Positions 15,335 to 25,172 of a DNA stretch of 64,000 nucleotides are shown here, piece by piece (positions within the stretch are counted from its first letter, which is position 1; every line of letters starts with the position of its first letter). Under the pieces are notes generated by a model. That model had not been told where the DNA came from. It worked only from the letters and a program-made list of their open reading frames with translations, and ran no database searches. The position numbers and the translations under genes were made by a program. The stretch comes from Wenxinia marina DSM 24838 (GTDB lineage: Bacteria; Pseudomonadota; Alphaproteobacteria; Rhodobacterales; Rhodobacteraceae): the NCBI RefSeq assembly GCF_000379485.1, contig NZ_KB902282.1, positions 60,153-124,152 on the forward strand, read 5' to 3'.

Positions 15335-15885
15335 TTGCTCGACGGCGGGGCGTCGGGCGCGTCGGCCGGCGGAAGCTGTTCGTCCGTCTCCGGCGACAGC
15401 TCGGCCTGACCAGACTGGGGCTGGATGTCGTCCGGATCGCCGGGATCGGGCGCGATCCCCGTCACGATGGGGAAGCCGAGCGGGTCGAGCAGGTACCACC
15501 AGCCGCCATAGCTGTGGTTTTCCTGTCCCTGCGGGCTTTCGCCCGGCTCGTCGCCGGCGAAGTAGAACAGCGGCTGGCTGGAATATTGCAGCACTTCCAT
15601 CCCGTCCCAGGTGATCGAGGAGACGAGCGTCTCGTCCAGCCCCTCGCCGACGGTCAGGTCCGCCGGCGCCTCGACCCGCGGCCAGTCCTCGAGGCACTTG
15701 GGATCGCCGCAGGATTCCAGCGCAGGCAGGCCGTCGCCGGCGCGGACCTCGGTGTGGAAGGCATAGACGTAGCGGCCGCTCTCGTCGGCGACGACGGGGC
15801 CGTACTCGTCGGTCTCGACAAGGGTCAGGGTCTGGGCGGCGGCGGGGCCGGCGATCAGGGCGATGAGTGCTGCGGTGCGGAACAT
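15331..15885 (-). CDS. Secreted COG4315-type repeat protein
   Basis: 184 residues with a signal peptide ([17 protein letters not shown], cleaved after AQ). The body contains the paired repeats of the 'secreted lipoprotein' family (PF03640/COG4315): [13 protein letters not shown]...CLEDWPRV and [24 protein letters not shown]. The C-terminal 40 residues are Pro/Asp/Gln rich and probably disordered. Function of the family is unknown. The ATG at 15885 follows AGGAGG. An EcfG-type promoter lies 64 bp upstream on the same strand, so the gene may belong to the general stress response. No lipobox cysteine is present. Confidence 0.75.
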   Translation of the reverse strand: MFRTAALIALIAGPAAAQTLTLVETDEYGPVVADESGRYVYAFHTEVRAGDGLPALESCGDPKCLEDWPRVEAPADLTVGEGLDETLVSSITWDGMEVLQYSSQPLFYFAGDEPGESPQGQENHSYGGWWYLLDPLGFPIVTGIAPDPGDPDDIQPQSGQAELSPETDEQLPPADAPDAPPSSN

Positions 15886-15948
15886 CGGGAGCCTCCTGGG
15901 GCTGGTGTGGCTGTGGCGGTCGGGTCTGTGCCGGACGGTCATGGAGCG

Positions 15949-15973
15949 AACGTCCCGCCGCGGGCGGCGTTCC
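15949..15973 (-). promoter_or_regulatory. EcfG-type general-stress promoter
   Basis: On the minus strand GGAAC (15973-15969) and CGTT (15952-15949) are 16 bp apart and point to the secreted repeat protein starting at 15885. It lies in the divergent region with recO. Confidence 0.5.
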
Positions 15974-16012
15974 CGCCCTTCACACTCCGGCGATCCGCCC
16001 CAATATCGGCGC

Positions 16013-16735
16013 ATGATCGAATGGCGCGACGAGGGGACGGTGCTGGCGGTGCGGCCGCACGGCGAGAGCTCGGCCATCGCCGAGATCTTCACCGCCGCCC
16101 ACGGCCGTCACCTCGGGCTGGTCCGCGGCGGCACCTCGCGGAAGGCGCAGGCCGCGCTGCAGCCCGGCACGCGGGTCGATGCGCACTGGTCCGCCCGCCT
16201 CGCCGATCACCTCGGCGCGTGGCGGTTGGAGCCGGTGCGCAGCCGCTCGGCCGTGCTGATGTCCGACCGGCTGGCGCTCGCCGGCCTCGCGGCCGTGACC
16301 GCGCTCCTGTCCCGCAGCCTGCCGGAGCGGGACGCGCACGCCCCCCTCTATGCGCGGACCGAGGCGCTGCTGGACCTGCTGGGTCAGGGCGACGTCTGGC
16401 CGCTGGCCTACCTGCAATGGGAGCTCGCGCTGCTCGAGGAGATGGGCTTCGGGCTGGTGCTGGACCGGTGCGCGGTGACCGGCGGGACCGACGACCTCGC
16501 CTACGTCTCGCCCCGCTCGGGCCGCGCGGTCAGCCGCGACGGCGCGGGCGACTGGGTGGCCCGGCTGCTGCCGCTGCCGCCGGTCCTGCGCGGCGCGGGC
16601 GAGGCGGGCGCGGCGGACATCGTCGCCGCGCTCGGCACCACCGGCTGGTTCGTGCGCCACCGCCTGATCGGCGCCGAGGTGGAACTGCCCCCCGCCCGCG
16701 CCCGCCTCATCGACGAGATCCGCCGCGCCGGCTGA
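16013..16735 (+). CDS. recO: DNA repair protein RecO
   Basis: 240 residues. RecO with RecR loads RecA on SSB-coated single-stranded DNA in gap repair. The N-terminal OB fold starts [26 protein letters not shown] and [10 protein letters not shown]; the C-terminal helical part contains [16 protein letters not shown] and ends LIDEIRRAG. Only one of the zinc-finger cysteines of other RecO proteins is evident. It has no obvious Shine-Dalgarno sequence; AATATC 8 bp before the ATG suggests a leaderless or short leader message. Confidence 0.93.
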   Translation: MIEWRDEGTVLAVRPHGESSAIAEIFTAAHGRHLGLVRGGTSRKAQAALQPGTRVDAHWSARLADHLGAWRLEPVRSRSAVLMSDRLALAGLAAVTALLSRSLPERDAHAPLYARTEALLDLLGQGDVWPLAYLQWELALLEEMGFGLVLDRCAVTGGTDDLAYVSPRSGRAVSRDGAGDWVARLLPLPPVLRGAGEAGAADIVAALGTTGWFVRHRLIGAEVELPPARARLIDEIRRAG

Positions 16736-16827
16736 CGCAATCCGGGGGCGGGAAATCCGCCATTTGCCAGACACGCCCCCTGTTGGCAGACTGACCTGAG
16801 GGAAACGGAACGACGGGGGAGGACCTC

Positions 16828-17451
16828 ATGCTGACACTCATCGCCGGCCTCGTGCTCGGGGCGGCCGCGCCGGCGCTGCCGGATCTGCCGGGGCATCTGG
16901 AGATCGACTTCCAGCTGCCGGCCGAGCGCGTGATCCTGTACCCGCCCTCGGGCGAGCTGCGGATGCTGTCGGGCCTGCGCCTGTCGCCGGAGGCGCAGCA
17001 GGCCTTCGACACCGAGTTCCGGCCCACGACCTACTTCTCGGCCTTCGCCACGTCCAAGTCCGGCGGCTGGGGCTACGCCACCACCACGAACTCGGCCGAG
17101 GCGGCGCGCGCGATCGCGATGGGCGAATGCCGCAGCAGCAACGACGACTGCATCCTGGTGGCCGAGATCGTGCCGCGCGGCTACCGCGAGCCGGGGCCCG
17201 GCGACATCACGATGACGCCCGAGGTGGCGGAGCTGTACCGCAACCCCGCCGCCGCCGGCGCGCCGGACGGCGCGGCGCGGGCGATGGCGATCAGCGCCGA
17301 CGGCGCCTACGCCCTCGTCTGGGGCCTGCCGGACCAGGCCGCGGCGGACGGGGCCGCAATCTCGGATTGCGGCCAGCACCTGAACCACGACCTGCCAGGG
17401 GTGGAGCCGATGCCCTGCTTCGTCGTGCCGGGGCTGCCGGGGACGAACTGA
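16828..17451 (+). CDS. Secreted hypothetical protein
   Basis: 207 residues with a signal peptide (MLTLIAGLVLGAAAPALP). The middle reads GGWGYATTTNSAEAARAIAMGECRSSNDDCILVAEIVP: two Cys in a pattern like the DUF4189-type modules that count alanine-rich repeats around paired cysteines. Two more Cys lie near the end (SDCGQHL, MPCFVVPG), so two disulfides are likely in the periplasm. No enzymatic motif seen. The ATG follows GGGGAGGA. A shared Rhodobacterales 3'-end element follows the stop. Confidence 0.65.
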   Translation: MLTLIAGLVLGAAAPALPDLPGHLEIDFQLPAERVILYPPSGELRMLSGLRLSPEAQQAFDTEFRPTTYFSAFATSKSGGWGYATTTNSAEAARAIAMGECRSSNDDCILVAEIVPRGYREPGPGDITMTPEVAELYRNPAAAGAPDGAARAMAISADGAYALVWGLPDQAAADGAAISDCGQHLNHDLPGVEPMPCFVVPGLPGTN

Positions 17452-17466
17452 GCCGCCGGGGTGGGA

Positions 17467-17531
17467 GGGGGGCTGTCTGCCCCCCGCGGCTGACGCCGCC
17501 CCCCCGAGGATATTTCTGGCTCGGTGAGAGG
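17467..17531 (+). repeat. 3'-end element with GC hairpins and ATATTT-GGCTCGGTGAGAGG
   Basis: GGGGGG/CCCCCC and GCGGC/GCCGC hairpins, a C-run, GAGGATATTT, two bases, then GGCTCGGTGAGAGG (17518-17531). It starts 15 bp after a stop codon. The same 14-mer preceded by ATATTT at the same 2-base spacing recurs on the minus strand at 40931-40918, again after a stop codon. Possibly a non-canonical transcription terminator or mRNA 3'-end structure. Confidence 0.6.
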
Positions 17532-17541
17532 GTGAGCGGGT

Positions 17542-19188
17542 CTACCCCAGCAGCCGGCGTGCGATGACCTGCGCCTGGATCTCGGCCGCGCCCTCGAAGA
17601 TGTTGAGGATCCGCGCGTCGCACAGCAGCCGGCTGATCCGGTATTCGAGGGCGAAGCCGTTGCCGCCGTGGATCTGCAGGCCGTTGTCCGCCGCCGCCCA
17701 GGCGACGCGGGCGGCCAGCAGCTTGGCCATCCCCGCCTCGAGGTCGCAGCGGTGGCCGGCATCCTTCTCGCGCGCGGAGTGGTAGGTGAGCTGCCGCGCC
17801 ACCATGATCTCGGCCGCCATCATGGCGAGCTTGCCCGCCACGCGGGGGAAGGCGATCAGCGGCCGGCCGAACTGCCGCCGCTCCTGTGCGTAGGACAGCG
17901 CGACGTCGAGCGCCGCCTGTGCCACCCCGACCGCGCGGGCGGCGGTCTGGATGCGGGCGCTCTCGAACGTCTGCATCAGCTGCTTGAAACCCGTCCCGGG
18001 GGCGCCTCCGAGCAGGCCGTCGCCGGACACGCGGAAGCCGTCGAACGCCAGCTCGTACTCCTTCATGCCCCGGTAGCCGAGGACGCCGATCTCGCCGCCG
18101 GTGAGGCCGGCGTCGGGGAACGGCTCGGCGTCGGTGCCAGGGGTCTTCTCGGCCAGGAACATCGACAGGCCGCGGTAGTCGTCCGTCTCGGGGTCGGTGC
18201 GGGCGAGCAGCGTCATCAGCCCGGCGCGGGCGGCGTGGGTGATCCAGGTCTTGTTGCCGGTGATCCGCCAGCCCTCGCCGTCAGGCACCGCGCGGGTGCG
18301 GAGCGCGCCGAGGTCGGATCCGGTGTTCGGCTCGGTGAACACCGCCGTCGGAAGGACCGCGCCGCTGGCGATCTTCGGCAGCCAGTGCGCCTTCTGCGCC
18401 TCGGTGCCGCCGCCGAGGATCAGCTCGGCCGCGATCTCGGACCGGGTGCCGAGGGAGCCGACGCCGATATAGCCGCGGGACAGCTCCTCCGAGACGACGG
18501 CCATCGCGGTCTTGGGCAGGCCGAGGCCGCCGTACTCCTCGGGGATGGTCAGGCCGAAGACGCCCATCTCGGACAGCTCTTCGATCAGCGCCATCGGGAT
18601 CAGCTCGTCCTTGAGGTGCCAGTCGTGGGCGAACGGCTCCACCTTCTCCGCGGCGAAGCGGCGGAACTGGTCGCGGATCATCTCCATCTCGTCGTCCAGG
18701 CCCGAGGCGGCGCAGTCGCCGCCCCGCTCGGCGAGAAGCGCGGCGAGGCGCAGGCGGGCGGCGTCGCTGTTGCCTTCGGCGATCAGGCGGCGCACCGGGT
18801 CGGCGTCGAGAGGGCTCGGATCGGCGCCGAGGGCTTCGAGGCGGACGATCTCTCCCTGGCTCATGGGGATGCCGCCCTGGATCTGGGCGAGGTATTCGCC
18901 GAAGGCGATCTGCAGGACCAGCTGCTCGGCCTCTCCGAGCCTGCCCTGCTCCTCCAGCCGGTCGGCCCAGCCCTGCATCTGCTGCAGCGCGCGGCCGTAG
19001 GTGGCGAGCCACGAGAGGCCGTGGGCCGCGTCCTGCTGCGCGTCGAGCGGCCCGTTGCCGATGCGGCGTTTGACAGCGGCGGTCGCCTCCTCCAGCACGT
19101 CCGCCACGGGGGCCAGCGCGGCCCGTGTGAGGTCGGTCAGTCCCCCCAGCACCGCGTCCGTCGAAGCGTCCTGCCCGTCATGTGCCAT
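17542..19188 (-). CDS. mcd: (2S)-methylsuccinyl-CoA dehydrogenase
   Basis: 548 residues; an FAD-dependent acyl-CoA dehydrogenase with an N-terminal extension of about 150 residues (HGLSWLATYGRALQQM, FGEYLAQIQGGIPMSQGE) that separates Mcd from ordinary acyl-CoA dehydrogenases. It oxidises (2S)-methylsuccinyl-CoA to mesaconyl-CoA in the ethylmalonyl-CoA pathway for acetyl-CoA assimilation. Core motifs: FTEPNTGSDLG, ITGNKTWITHA, YAQERRQFGRPL and QIHGGNGFALEY near the C terminus. The ATG at 19188 follows GGAGG. It is monocistronic, convergent with the secreted protein gene. Confidence 0.9.
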   Translation of the reverse strand: MAHDGQDASTDAVLGGLTDLTRAALAPVADVLEEATAAVKRRIGNGPLDAQQDAAHGLSWLATYGRALQQMQGWADRLEEQGRLGEAEQLVLQIAFGEYLAQIQGGIPMSQGEIVRLEALGADPSPLDADPVRRLIAEGNSDAARLRLAALLAERGGDCAASGLDDEMEMIRDQFRRFAAEKVEPFAHDWHLKDELIPMALIEELSEMGVFGLTIPEEYGGLGLPKTAMAVVSEELSRGYIGVGSLGTRSEIAAELILGGGTEAQKAHWLPKIASGAVLPTAVFTEPNTGSDLGALRTRAVPDGEGWRITGNKTWITHAARAGLMTLLARTDPETDDYRGLSMFLAEKTPGTDAEPFPDAGLTGGEIGVLGYRGMKEYELAFDGFRVSGDGLLGGAPGTGFKQLMQTFESARIQTAARAVGVAQAALDVALSYAQERRQFGRPLIAFPRVAGKLAMMAAEIMVARQLTYHSAREKDAGHRCDLEAGMAKLLAARVAWAAADNGLQIHGGNGFALEYRISRLLCDARILNIFEGAAEIQAQVIARRLLG

Positions 19189-19332
19189 CGTCGCCTCCGC
19201 TGGTGACAGCCGACACCTAGCGCTCTCGCAGGTGCAGCGCAACTTTGTAACCTCAAAGCCCGCATCACGCGCAACGGAATGTCGCGCCTGATTTTCCGTG
19301 CCGCTCCGGGCCGGTCGGGCTATGCCGGCGGC

Positions 19333-20085
19333 ATGGACCTGTCCCCGCCCCTCTTCGCCGCTGCCCTCGGGATCGCCCTTCTGGCGGGGCTGATCAAGGG
19401 CCTGACCGGCTTTGCGATGCCGATGGTCCTGATCTCGGGCCTGTCGCTGTTCCTGCCGCCGCAGGTGGCGCTGGCGGGGCTGATCCTGCCGACCCTGGTG
19501 ACCAACGGGATGCAGGCGTTGCGCGGCGGCTGGCCGGCGGCGCGGCGGGCGATCGTGGAGTTCCGACTGTATCTCGGCGTCCTGCTGGTCTGCCTCGTCC
19601 TGTCGGCGCAACTGGTGAACGTGCTGTCCGTGCGGGCGCTGTTCCTGCTGATCGGCGTGCCGATCACGCTGTTCGCTCTGATGCAACTGGTGGGATGGCG
19701 GCCGCGACTCGCGGGCCGGTCGGCCGGGGTCGAGATGGCGGTGGGCGGGTTCTCCGGTCTCGTCGGCGGAGTGTCCGGCGTCTGGGGCCCTCCGACGGTG
19801 GCGTACCTGACGGCGATCGACGTGCCCAAGGCCGACCACGTCCGCACGCAGGGCGTGATCTACGGTCTGGGCGCACTGCTATTGCTGATCGCGCATGTCC
19901 GCTCGGGCGTGGTGACGGCGCAGACGGTGCCGTTCTCCGCCGCGCTCCTGGTGCCGGCGATCGCGGGGATGCTGATTGGCCAGCGGCTGAACGACCGGAT
20001 CGACGAGCGCCAGTTCCGGCGCGCGGTGCTTGTGGTGCTGTTCGTGGCGGGGGCAAACCTGGTGCGTCGAGGGATCGGGGGGTGA
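19333..20085 (+). CDS. TauE/SafE family membrane permease
   Basis: 250 residues with about eight membrane helices in two repeats. GLIKGLTGFAMPMVLISGLSL near the N terminus and GGFSGLVGGVSGVWGPPTVAYL in the second half are the family signature. Members export sulfite, sulfoacetate or other organosulfonates; the substrate here is not evident. The ATG at 19333 starts just before the first helix; TATGCC 12 bp upstream could be a -10 element for a leaderless message. Divergent from mcd across a 144-bp gap. Confidence 0.82.
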   Translation: MDLSPPLFAAALGIALLAGLIKGLTGFAMPMVLISGLSLFLPPQVALAGLILPTLVTNGMQALRGGWPAARRAIVEFRLYLGVLLVCLVLSAQLVNVLSVRALFLLIGVPITLFALMQLVGWRPRLAGRSAGVEMAVGGFSGLVGGVSGVWGPPTVAYLTAIDVPKADHVRTQGVIYGLGALLLLIAHVRSGVVTAQTVPFSAALLVPAIAGMLIGQRLNDRIDERQFRRAVLVVLFVAGANLVRRGIGG

Positions 20086-20447
20086 TGCCGCCTCGGGCGG
20101 AGGCAACGGATGGCCGCGGTGAAATGCTCTGACGTGACGAGGATGCTGGTCGCTTCGCCATCCCTGCATGACCACGAGCGTCTCGCCGGCGGGGAGCACG
20201 CGTAGGATCGGGGGGAGGCCAGCGGCGGCCTGAGCTGCTGCCGTGGGCGATCTCCTTGTTCAACGTCGATGAAGGTGACGCCGAAAAGCCGGAGGTCGAT
20301 GCCGGCGCCGGTACCACGCTGGCCGCGTCGAAGAGCCGCCGGCCAATGTCGTCCCGCTCTCCCGTGGTCATGTCGGCTCCACCGCCGGCCCCGTGTCGCG
20401 AGGAGCTTCGGCGACTATCCGGCGCGAACAACCGCCGAGACGGCCGC
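20086..20447. other. Gene-poor interval before the groESL terminator
   Basis: About 360 bp between the permease and groEL. Several open frames cross it on both strands but none has a ribosome-binding site and a recognisable protein. Minus-strand fragments around 20077-20199 and 20260-20371 could be remnants of a decayed gene; I cannot name it. Confidence 0.3.
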
Positions 20448-20479
20448 AAAGAAAAGGGGCCGCCCCGAAGGACGGCCCC
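20448..20479 (-). terminator. Rho-independent terminator of groESL
   Basis: On the minus strand a 10-bp stem (GGGGCCGTCC with GGGCGGCCCC, one G-T pair) closes a TTCG tetraloop and is followed by TTTTCTTT. It lies 24 bp after the groEL stop. Confidence 0.92.
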
Positions 20480-20502
20480 GATCTGCCTGAAGCGGGCAGG
20501 AC

Positions 20503-22146
<1,644 letters not shown>

Positions 22147-22200
22147 TCAGTGCTCCTGAAATATGTGTCTGTTTGGGATTGATCGTCGCCGGTCGGCCGC

Positions 22201-22512
22201 TCAGGCGGCCTTGGCGGCGGCGTCGTTCTCGATGATGCCGAGGATGTCGCTCTCTTTCATGATGAGCAGCTCCTGGCCGTCGAGGGTGACCTCGGTGCCC
22301 GACCACTTGCCGAACAGGATCCGCTGGCCCGGCTTGACCGACATCTCGATCAGCTCGCCCGAATCCTTGCGCGCGCCCGGGCCGCAGGCGACGACTTCGC
22401 CTTCCGCCGGCTTCTCTTTCGCGCTGTCCGGGATGATCAGGCCGCCCTTGGTCTTTTCGTCGCCTTCAACACGGCGCACCAGCACCCGGTCATGAAGCGG
22501 TTGAAACGCCAT
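22201..22512 (-). CDS. groS: Co-chaperonin GroES (10 kDa)
   Basis: 103 residues. The heptameric lid of Gro[37 protein letters not shown] includes the mobile loop ([14 protein letters not shown]) that contacts Gro[14 protein letters not shown] forms the roof hairpin. The ATG at 22512 is preferred because it gives the canonical N terminus; upstream in-frame codons overlap the CIRCE leader. Confidence 0.97.
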   Translation of the reverse strand: MAFQPLHDRVLVRRVEGDEKTKGGLIIPDSAKEKPAEGEVVACGPGARKDSGELIEMSVKPGQRILFGKWSGTEVTLDGQELLIMKESDILGIIENDAAAKAA

Positions 22513-22568
22513 ATCCGTAAGCTCCTTGGCTTGTCTGTCCTCCGCCCGGGCCCGCTCTGGGGCCGGGG

Positions 22569-22595
22569 TTGGCACTCACCGTTCGCGAGTGCTAA
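22569..22595 (-). promoter_or_regulatory. CIRCE operator (HrcA binding site)
   Basis: TTGGCACTC-N9-GAGTGCTAA on the plus strand (22569-22577, 22587-22595) matches the consensus TTAGCACTC-N9-GAGTGCTAA at 17 of 18 positions. It covers the expected transcription start of groESL, so HrcA bound here would block transcription until heat inactivates it. hrcA is not in this window. Confidence 0.95.
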
Positions 22596-22602
22596 CGGCG
22601 CC

Positions 22603-22631
22603 GAGTTAGGCACCGGCGCGGGAGCTGTCAA
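22603..22631 (-). promoter_or_regulatory. Housekeeping promoter of groESL
   Basis: TTGACA (22631-22626) and TAACTC (22608-22603) with exactly 17 bp between them; the predicted start is at about 22596, the upstream edge of the CIRCE operator. Confidence 0.8.
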
Positions 22632-22639
22632 GCGGGTCG

Positions 22640-22657
22640 GGTGGGGAATTCCCCACC
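22640..22657. repeat. 18-bp perfect palindrome upstream of the groESL promoter
   Basis: GGTGGGGAATTCCCCACC is fully self-complementary and begins 8 bp upstream of the groESL -35 box. It could bind an activator or a second repressor, or act for an unknown transcript. Confidence 0.55.
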
Positions 22658-23077
22658 ATCTGCACGTCGCGTCATTTTGGGGCTAGGCAGGTGCGACAGA
22701 ATGTCCTAAGAGGCGCCCATCCACCGTCCCTACGGGACTTTCGAGGAGGCTGCAAATGATCGGAACGAGAACCCCCATCACCTGCTGACGCAGGTCGCAG
22801 CCGATGCTGGCGACCTGACCGTCGCCCGCCCCCACGACAAGTCCGACCACGGAGTGGATCCCATGGCAATGACCGTCTTCATCCGCGCGCCCCGCGCGCT
22901 CTGACCCTCGTCGCCGCGGCCGCGTTCGCGTCCGCCCCCTGAAACCTCCTGCCTCTACCCCCGCCGCGCCTGTTCGCGTGTCCGGGGCCGCCCCCGGCGT
23001 GCCCATCGGCCCGCCGGATCCCGTCCGCGTGGCCGGTCCGGTCCGCGGTCCAACCCGAAGACCAAGGAAAGACAGCA
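22658..23077 (+). other. Interval with several mini reading frames
   Basis: No ordinary gene is visible. Two tiny plus-strand frames have good ribosome-binding sites: 22756-22788 (GAGGAGG before the ATG; ten residues, MIGTRTPITC) and 22863-22904 (GGAG; 13 residues). Just after the second, another frame reads ALTLVAAAAFASAP, like part of a signal peptide, so a frameshifted small secreted protein is possible. Nothing else can be supported. Confidence 0.25.
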
Positions 23078-23317
23078 ATGTTCACGTTTCACGCGATCGA
23101 CCACCGGGCCAGCCACGAGGCGTTCCTGCCCTGGGAAGAGAAGCGCACGACCCGCCGGACGCAGCCGCAAACCCTGCGGTTCACACCCCCCGCCCCCGGC
23201 GGTGTCGTGGTGATCCCGCACGTCCCTCCGCCCGAGCCCATAATTCGGGCGGGCGGCCGGTCGGGCTGGCTGGTCCGCCTGTTCCGCCGCCCGGCGCGCG
23301 CCCTGGCCGCGTCCTGA
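23078..23317 (+). CDS. Hypothetical small protein
   Basis: 79 residues with AAGGAAAG 8 bp before the ATG. N terminus MFTFHAIDHRASHEAFLPW, a Pro-rich centre (PPAPGGVVVIPHVPPPEP) and a basic, aromatic end (GWLVRLFRRPARALAAS) that could be a membrane-associating amphipathic helix. No family recognised. Stands alone between groESL and the TraB-like gene. Confidence 0.45.
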   Translation: MFTFHAIDHRASHEAFLPWEEKRTTRRTQPQTLRFTPPAPGGVVVIPHVPPPEPIIRAGGRSGWLVRLFRRPARALAAS

Positions 23318-23633
23318 TCCCGACCGCCCGGTCGCTGCCCTCCCGAGGGCGGCGGCCGGGCCCTCACCGGCCCGCGCCGGCCCCGCCCGCCCATCCCCCG
23401 CGGGCGGACCCACCGGCGCCCCGCCGCTGGTCTCTTCGGCCCTGTCCCGGCCGGGCGACCGGACCCCGCCCGGCCGCCGCCCGCCTGTCCCGCGGGTGGC
23501 GGTCGGGCGCCTTCTCCTGCGGACCGGCCATTCCGCTCCGGCCGGTCCTCGCCGACGTACCCGCCCCGCCGTTGTGGGCCGGGCCGCCCGTCCCTACCTC
23601 TGACCCGTCAGCCCCCCGCAGGAAGTCCAGCCG
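23318..23633. other. GC-rich non-coding interval
   Basis: About 315 bp of very GC-rich sequence. A short hairpin (GCTGCCCTC/GAGGGCGGC, near 23335-23354) could end the preceding transcript but has no T-run. I see no gene or clear promoter. Confidence 0.3.
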
Positions 23634-24620
23634 ATGCTCCGACCGCTCCTCGCCGCCGCGCTCACCACGCTCCTGCCGCTCACGGCCGCCGCACAGTGCG
23701 ACGCGCCCAGCTACATGGACCGGCTGAGCGCCGCGGACCGCGCCGCGCTGGAAGCGGACGCGGCCGCGATGCCCTACGGCCGCGGCCTCGCCTGGGAGGC
23801 GACGCGCGGCGACGACCGCCTCGCCATCGTGGGCACGCTGCACATCGCCGATCCGCGCCACGATCCGCTGGCGGAGCAGTTCACCGCCGAGATCGCGGAG
23901 GCCGACCTGCTGATGGTCGAGATCACCGCGGAGGACGAGGACCTGATGACCCGCGCGATGGCCGAGCGGCCGTCGATGCTGTACTACACCGACGGCCCCG
24001 CCCTGCCCGGCCGGCTGGAGCCCGAGCTGTGGGACCGCGTGCAGGACGCGGTGGACGAGCGCGGCATCCCCGCCTTCATGGCGGCGAAGTTCCGGCCCTG
24101 GTCGCTGATGGTCACGCTGTCGATCCCGCCCTGCGCGATGGAGGCAGCCGCCGACCGCGACGGCGGCCTCGACTACCGCCTGCGCGACGCGGCCGCGGCG
24201 GCAGGCGTGCCGCAGGTGTCGCTGGAGCCGTACGACACGCTGGTGCAAATCATGGACGAGGCGGGGGAGGAGACGGAGATCGCGCTCCTCGAGGCGTCGC
24301 TGATGAGCGCCGACATCCAGGCCGAGCTCTTCACCGCGACGGTCGACAACTACTTCGCCGGCCGCATCGCCGAGACGTGGCTGCTGTCGCAGTACGTGCC
24401 CCTGCCCGAGCAGGACGAAGCGGAAACGCAGCGGCTGAACGACCTGATGACCGAGATGCTGCTGACCCGCCGCAACCAGGCGTGGGTGCCGGTGATCGAG
24501 GCCGCGGCAAGGGAGAACGACCGCATCGTCGTCGCCGCCGGCGCCGCGCACATGGCGGGCGAGGACGGCCTCCTGCGGCTGCTGGAACAGAGCGGCTGGA
24601 CCATCCGCCCGCTGGAGTGA
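23634..24620 (+). CDS. Secreted TraB/GumN family protein
   Basis: 328 residues with a signal peptide (MLRPLLAAALTTLLPLTAAA). TraB/GumN (PF01963) hallmarks are present: GTLHIADPR near residue 65 and, at the C terminus, AAGAAHMAGEDGLLRLLEQSGW. The fold resembles erythromycin-esterase/ChaN and Tiki-type proteins, which are metal-dependent hydrolases or haem-binding proteins; a peptidase role is inferred only from eukaryotic Tiki. Expected in the periplasm. An 11-bp hairpin follows the stop codon immediately. Confidence 0.8.
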   Translation: MLRPLLAAALTTLLPLTAAAQCDAPSYMDRLSAADRAALEADAAAMPYGRGLAWEATRGDDRLAIVGTLHIADPRHDPLAEQFTAEIAEADLLMVEITAEDEDLMTRAMAERPSMLYYTDGPALPGRLEPELWDRVQDAVDERGIPAFMAAKFRPWSLMVTLSIPPCAMEAAADRDGGLDYRLRDAAAAAGVPQVSLEPYDTLVQIMDEAGEETEIALLEASLMSADIQAELFTATVDNYFAGRIAETWLLSQYVPLPEQDEAETQRLNDLMTEMLLTRRNQAWVPVIEAAARENDRIVVAAGAAHMAGEDGLLRLLEQSGWTIRPLE

Positions 24621-24646
24621 CGCCCCGCCGGCGGACCGGCGGGGCG
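24621..24646. terminator. Hairpin between convergent genes
   Basis: A perfect 11-bp stem (CGCCCCGCCGG with CCGGCGGGGCG, loop CGGA) starts at the base after the TraB-like stop codon and ends 11 bp before the stop of the minus-strand small gene. No T-run, so termination efficiency is uncertain. Confidence 0.5.
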
Positions 24647-24657
24647 CTCGCGGTGCC

Positions 24658-24840
24658 CTAGCGGCCGCGCGACTTGCCCGGCAGAGGCAGACGCTTCACC
24701 GTCCTGGACTGCTGGGCGCCGCTGTCGACGCCCGGCGGCAGCCGGGACTGGCCGGCGGTCGGGTGACTCGCCGCCTTGCTGTCGGGCTTGCCCGCGGCGG
24801 TGGCGGCGGACTTCTTGCGGGGTTTCTTGCTGGTCGGCAT
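24658..24840 (-). CDS. Small basic low-complexity protein
   Basis: 60 residues rich in Lys, Ser, Ala and Arg (MPTSKKPRKKSAATAAGKP ... RLPLPGKSRGR), resembling small nucleic-acid-binding or histone-like tails but matching no family I can name. AAGG stands 8 bp before the ATG. Could be a small stress or nucleoid-associated protein; disordered throughout. Confidence 0.45.
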   Translation of the reverse strand: MPTSKKPRKKSAATAAGKPDSKAASHPTAGQSRLPPGVDSGAQQSRTVKRLPLPGKSRGR

Positions 24841-25172
24841 GGATCGGCCTTTCGAACTCGATTGAGAGCGGGCCGCGCCGCCGCTCGGCGGTCACGGCCG
24901 GAGAACCCGGGGGACGGCCCCGGGGCGTCAGGCGCGCTGGTCCATTCTGTCGTGACTCCTCTGGAGGCGGTGGTCGGCGCGCGGTCAGCGCGCGGCGCGG
25001 AGGCGGTTGAGCGGCGTGAAGTCCATCGCCAGGGCCCTCCTTCAGGTCCAGAGTGTGCCGTCCGAAATAGCATGGCTGCCCTGGGCCGACAAGCGACGGG
25101 CGCGGGGTGACAGCGCCGAAGCGCCCTCCTATAAGCGCGGCGATTTCACACGCCTGCCCGGAAAGTTTCCCA
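24841..25172 (-). other. Interval with two very short reading frames
   Basis: On the minus strand two mini-frames have strong ribosome-binding sites: 25026-24985 (AGGAGG before the ATG; 13 residues, MDFTPLNRLRAAR) and 24945-24928 (AGAGGAG; five residues, MDQRA). They precede the small basic gene at 24840 and may be leader peptides or conserved micro-proteins. On the plus strand I see only the upstream region of the pyrophosphatase gene. Confidence 0.3.

Noticed and set aside
20077..20199. Serine-recombinase fragment (PAGETLVVMQGWRS) on the minus strand
   Set aside because: Only a short resemblance to the P-G-D-T-L-V-V motif, without the following L-D-R-L and without catalytic Ser; not enough for a pseudogene call.
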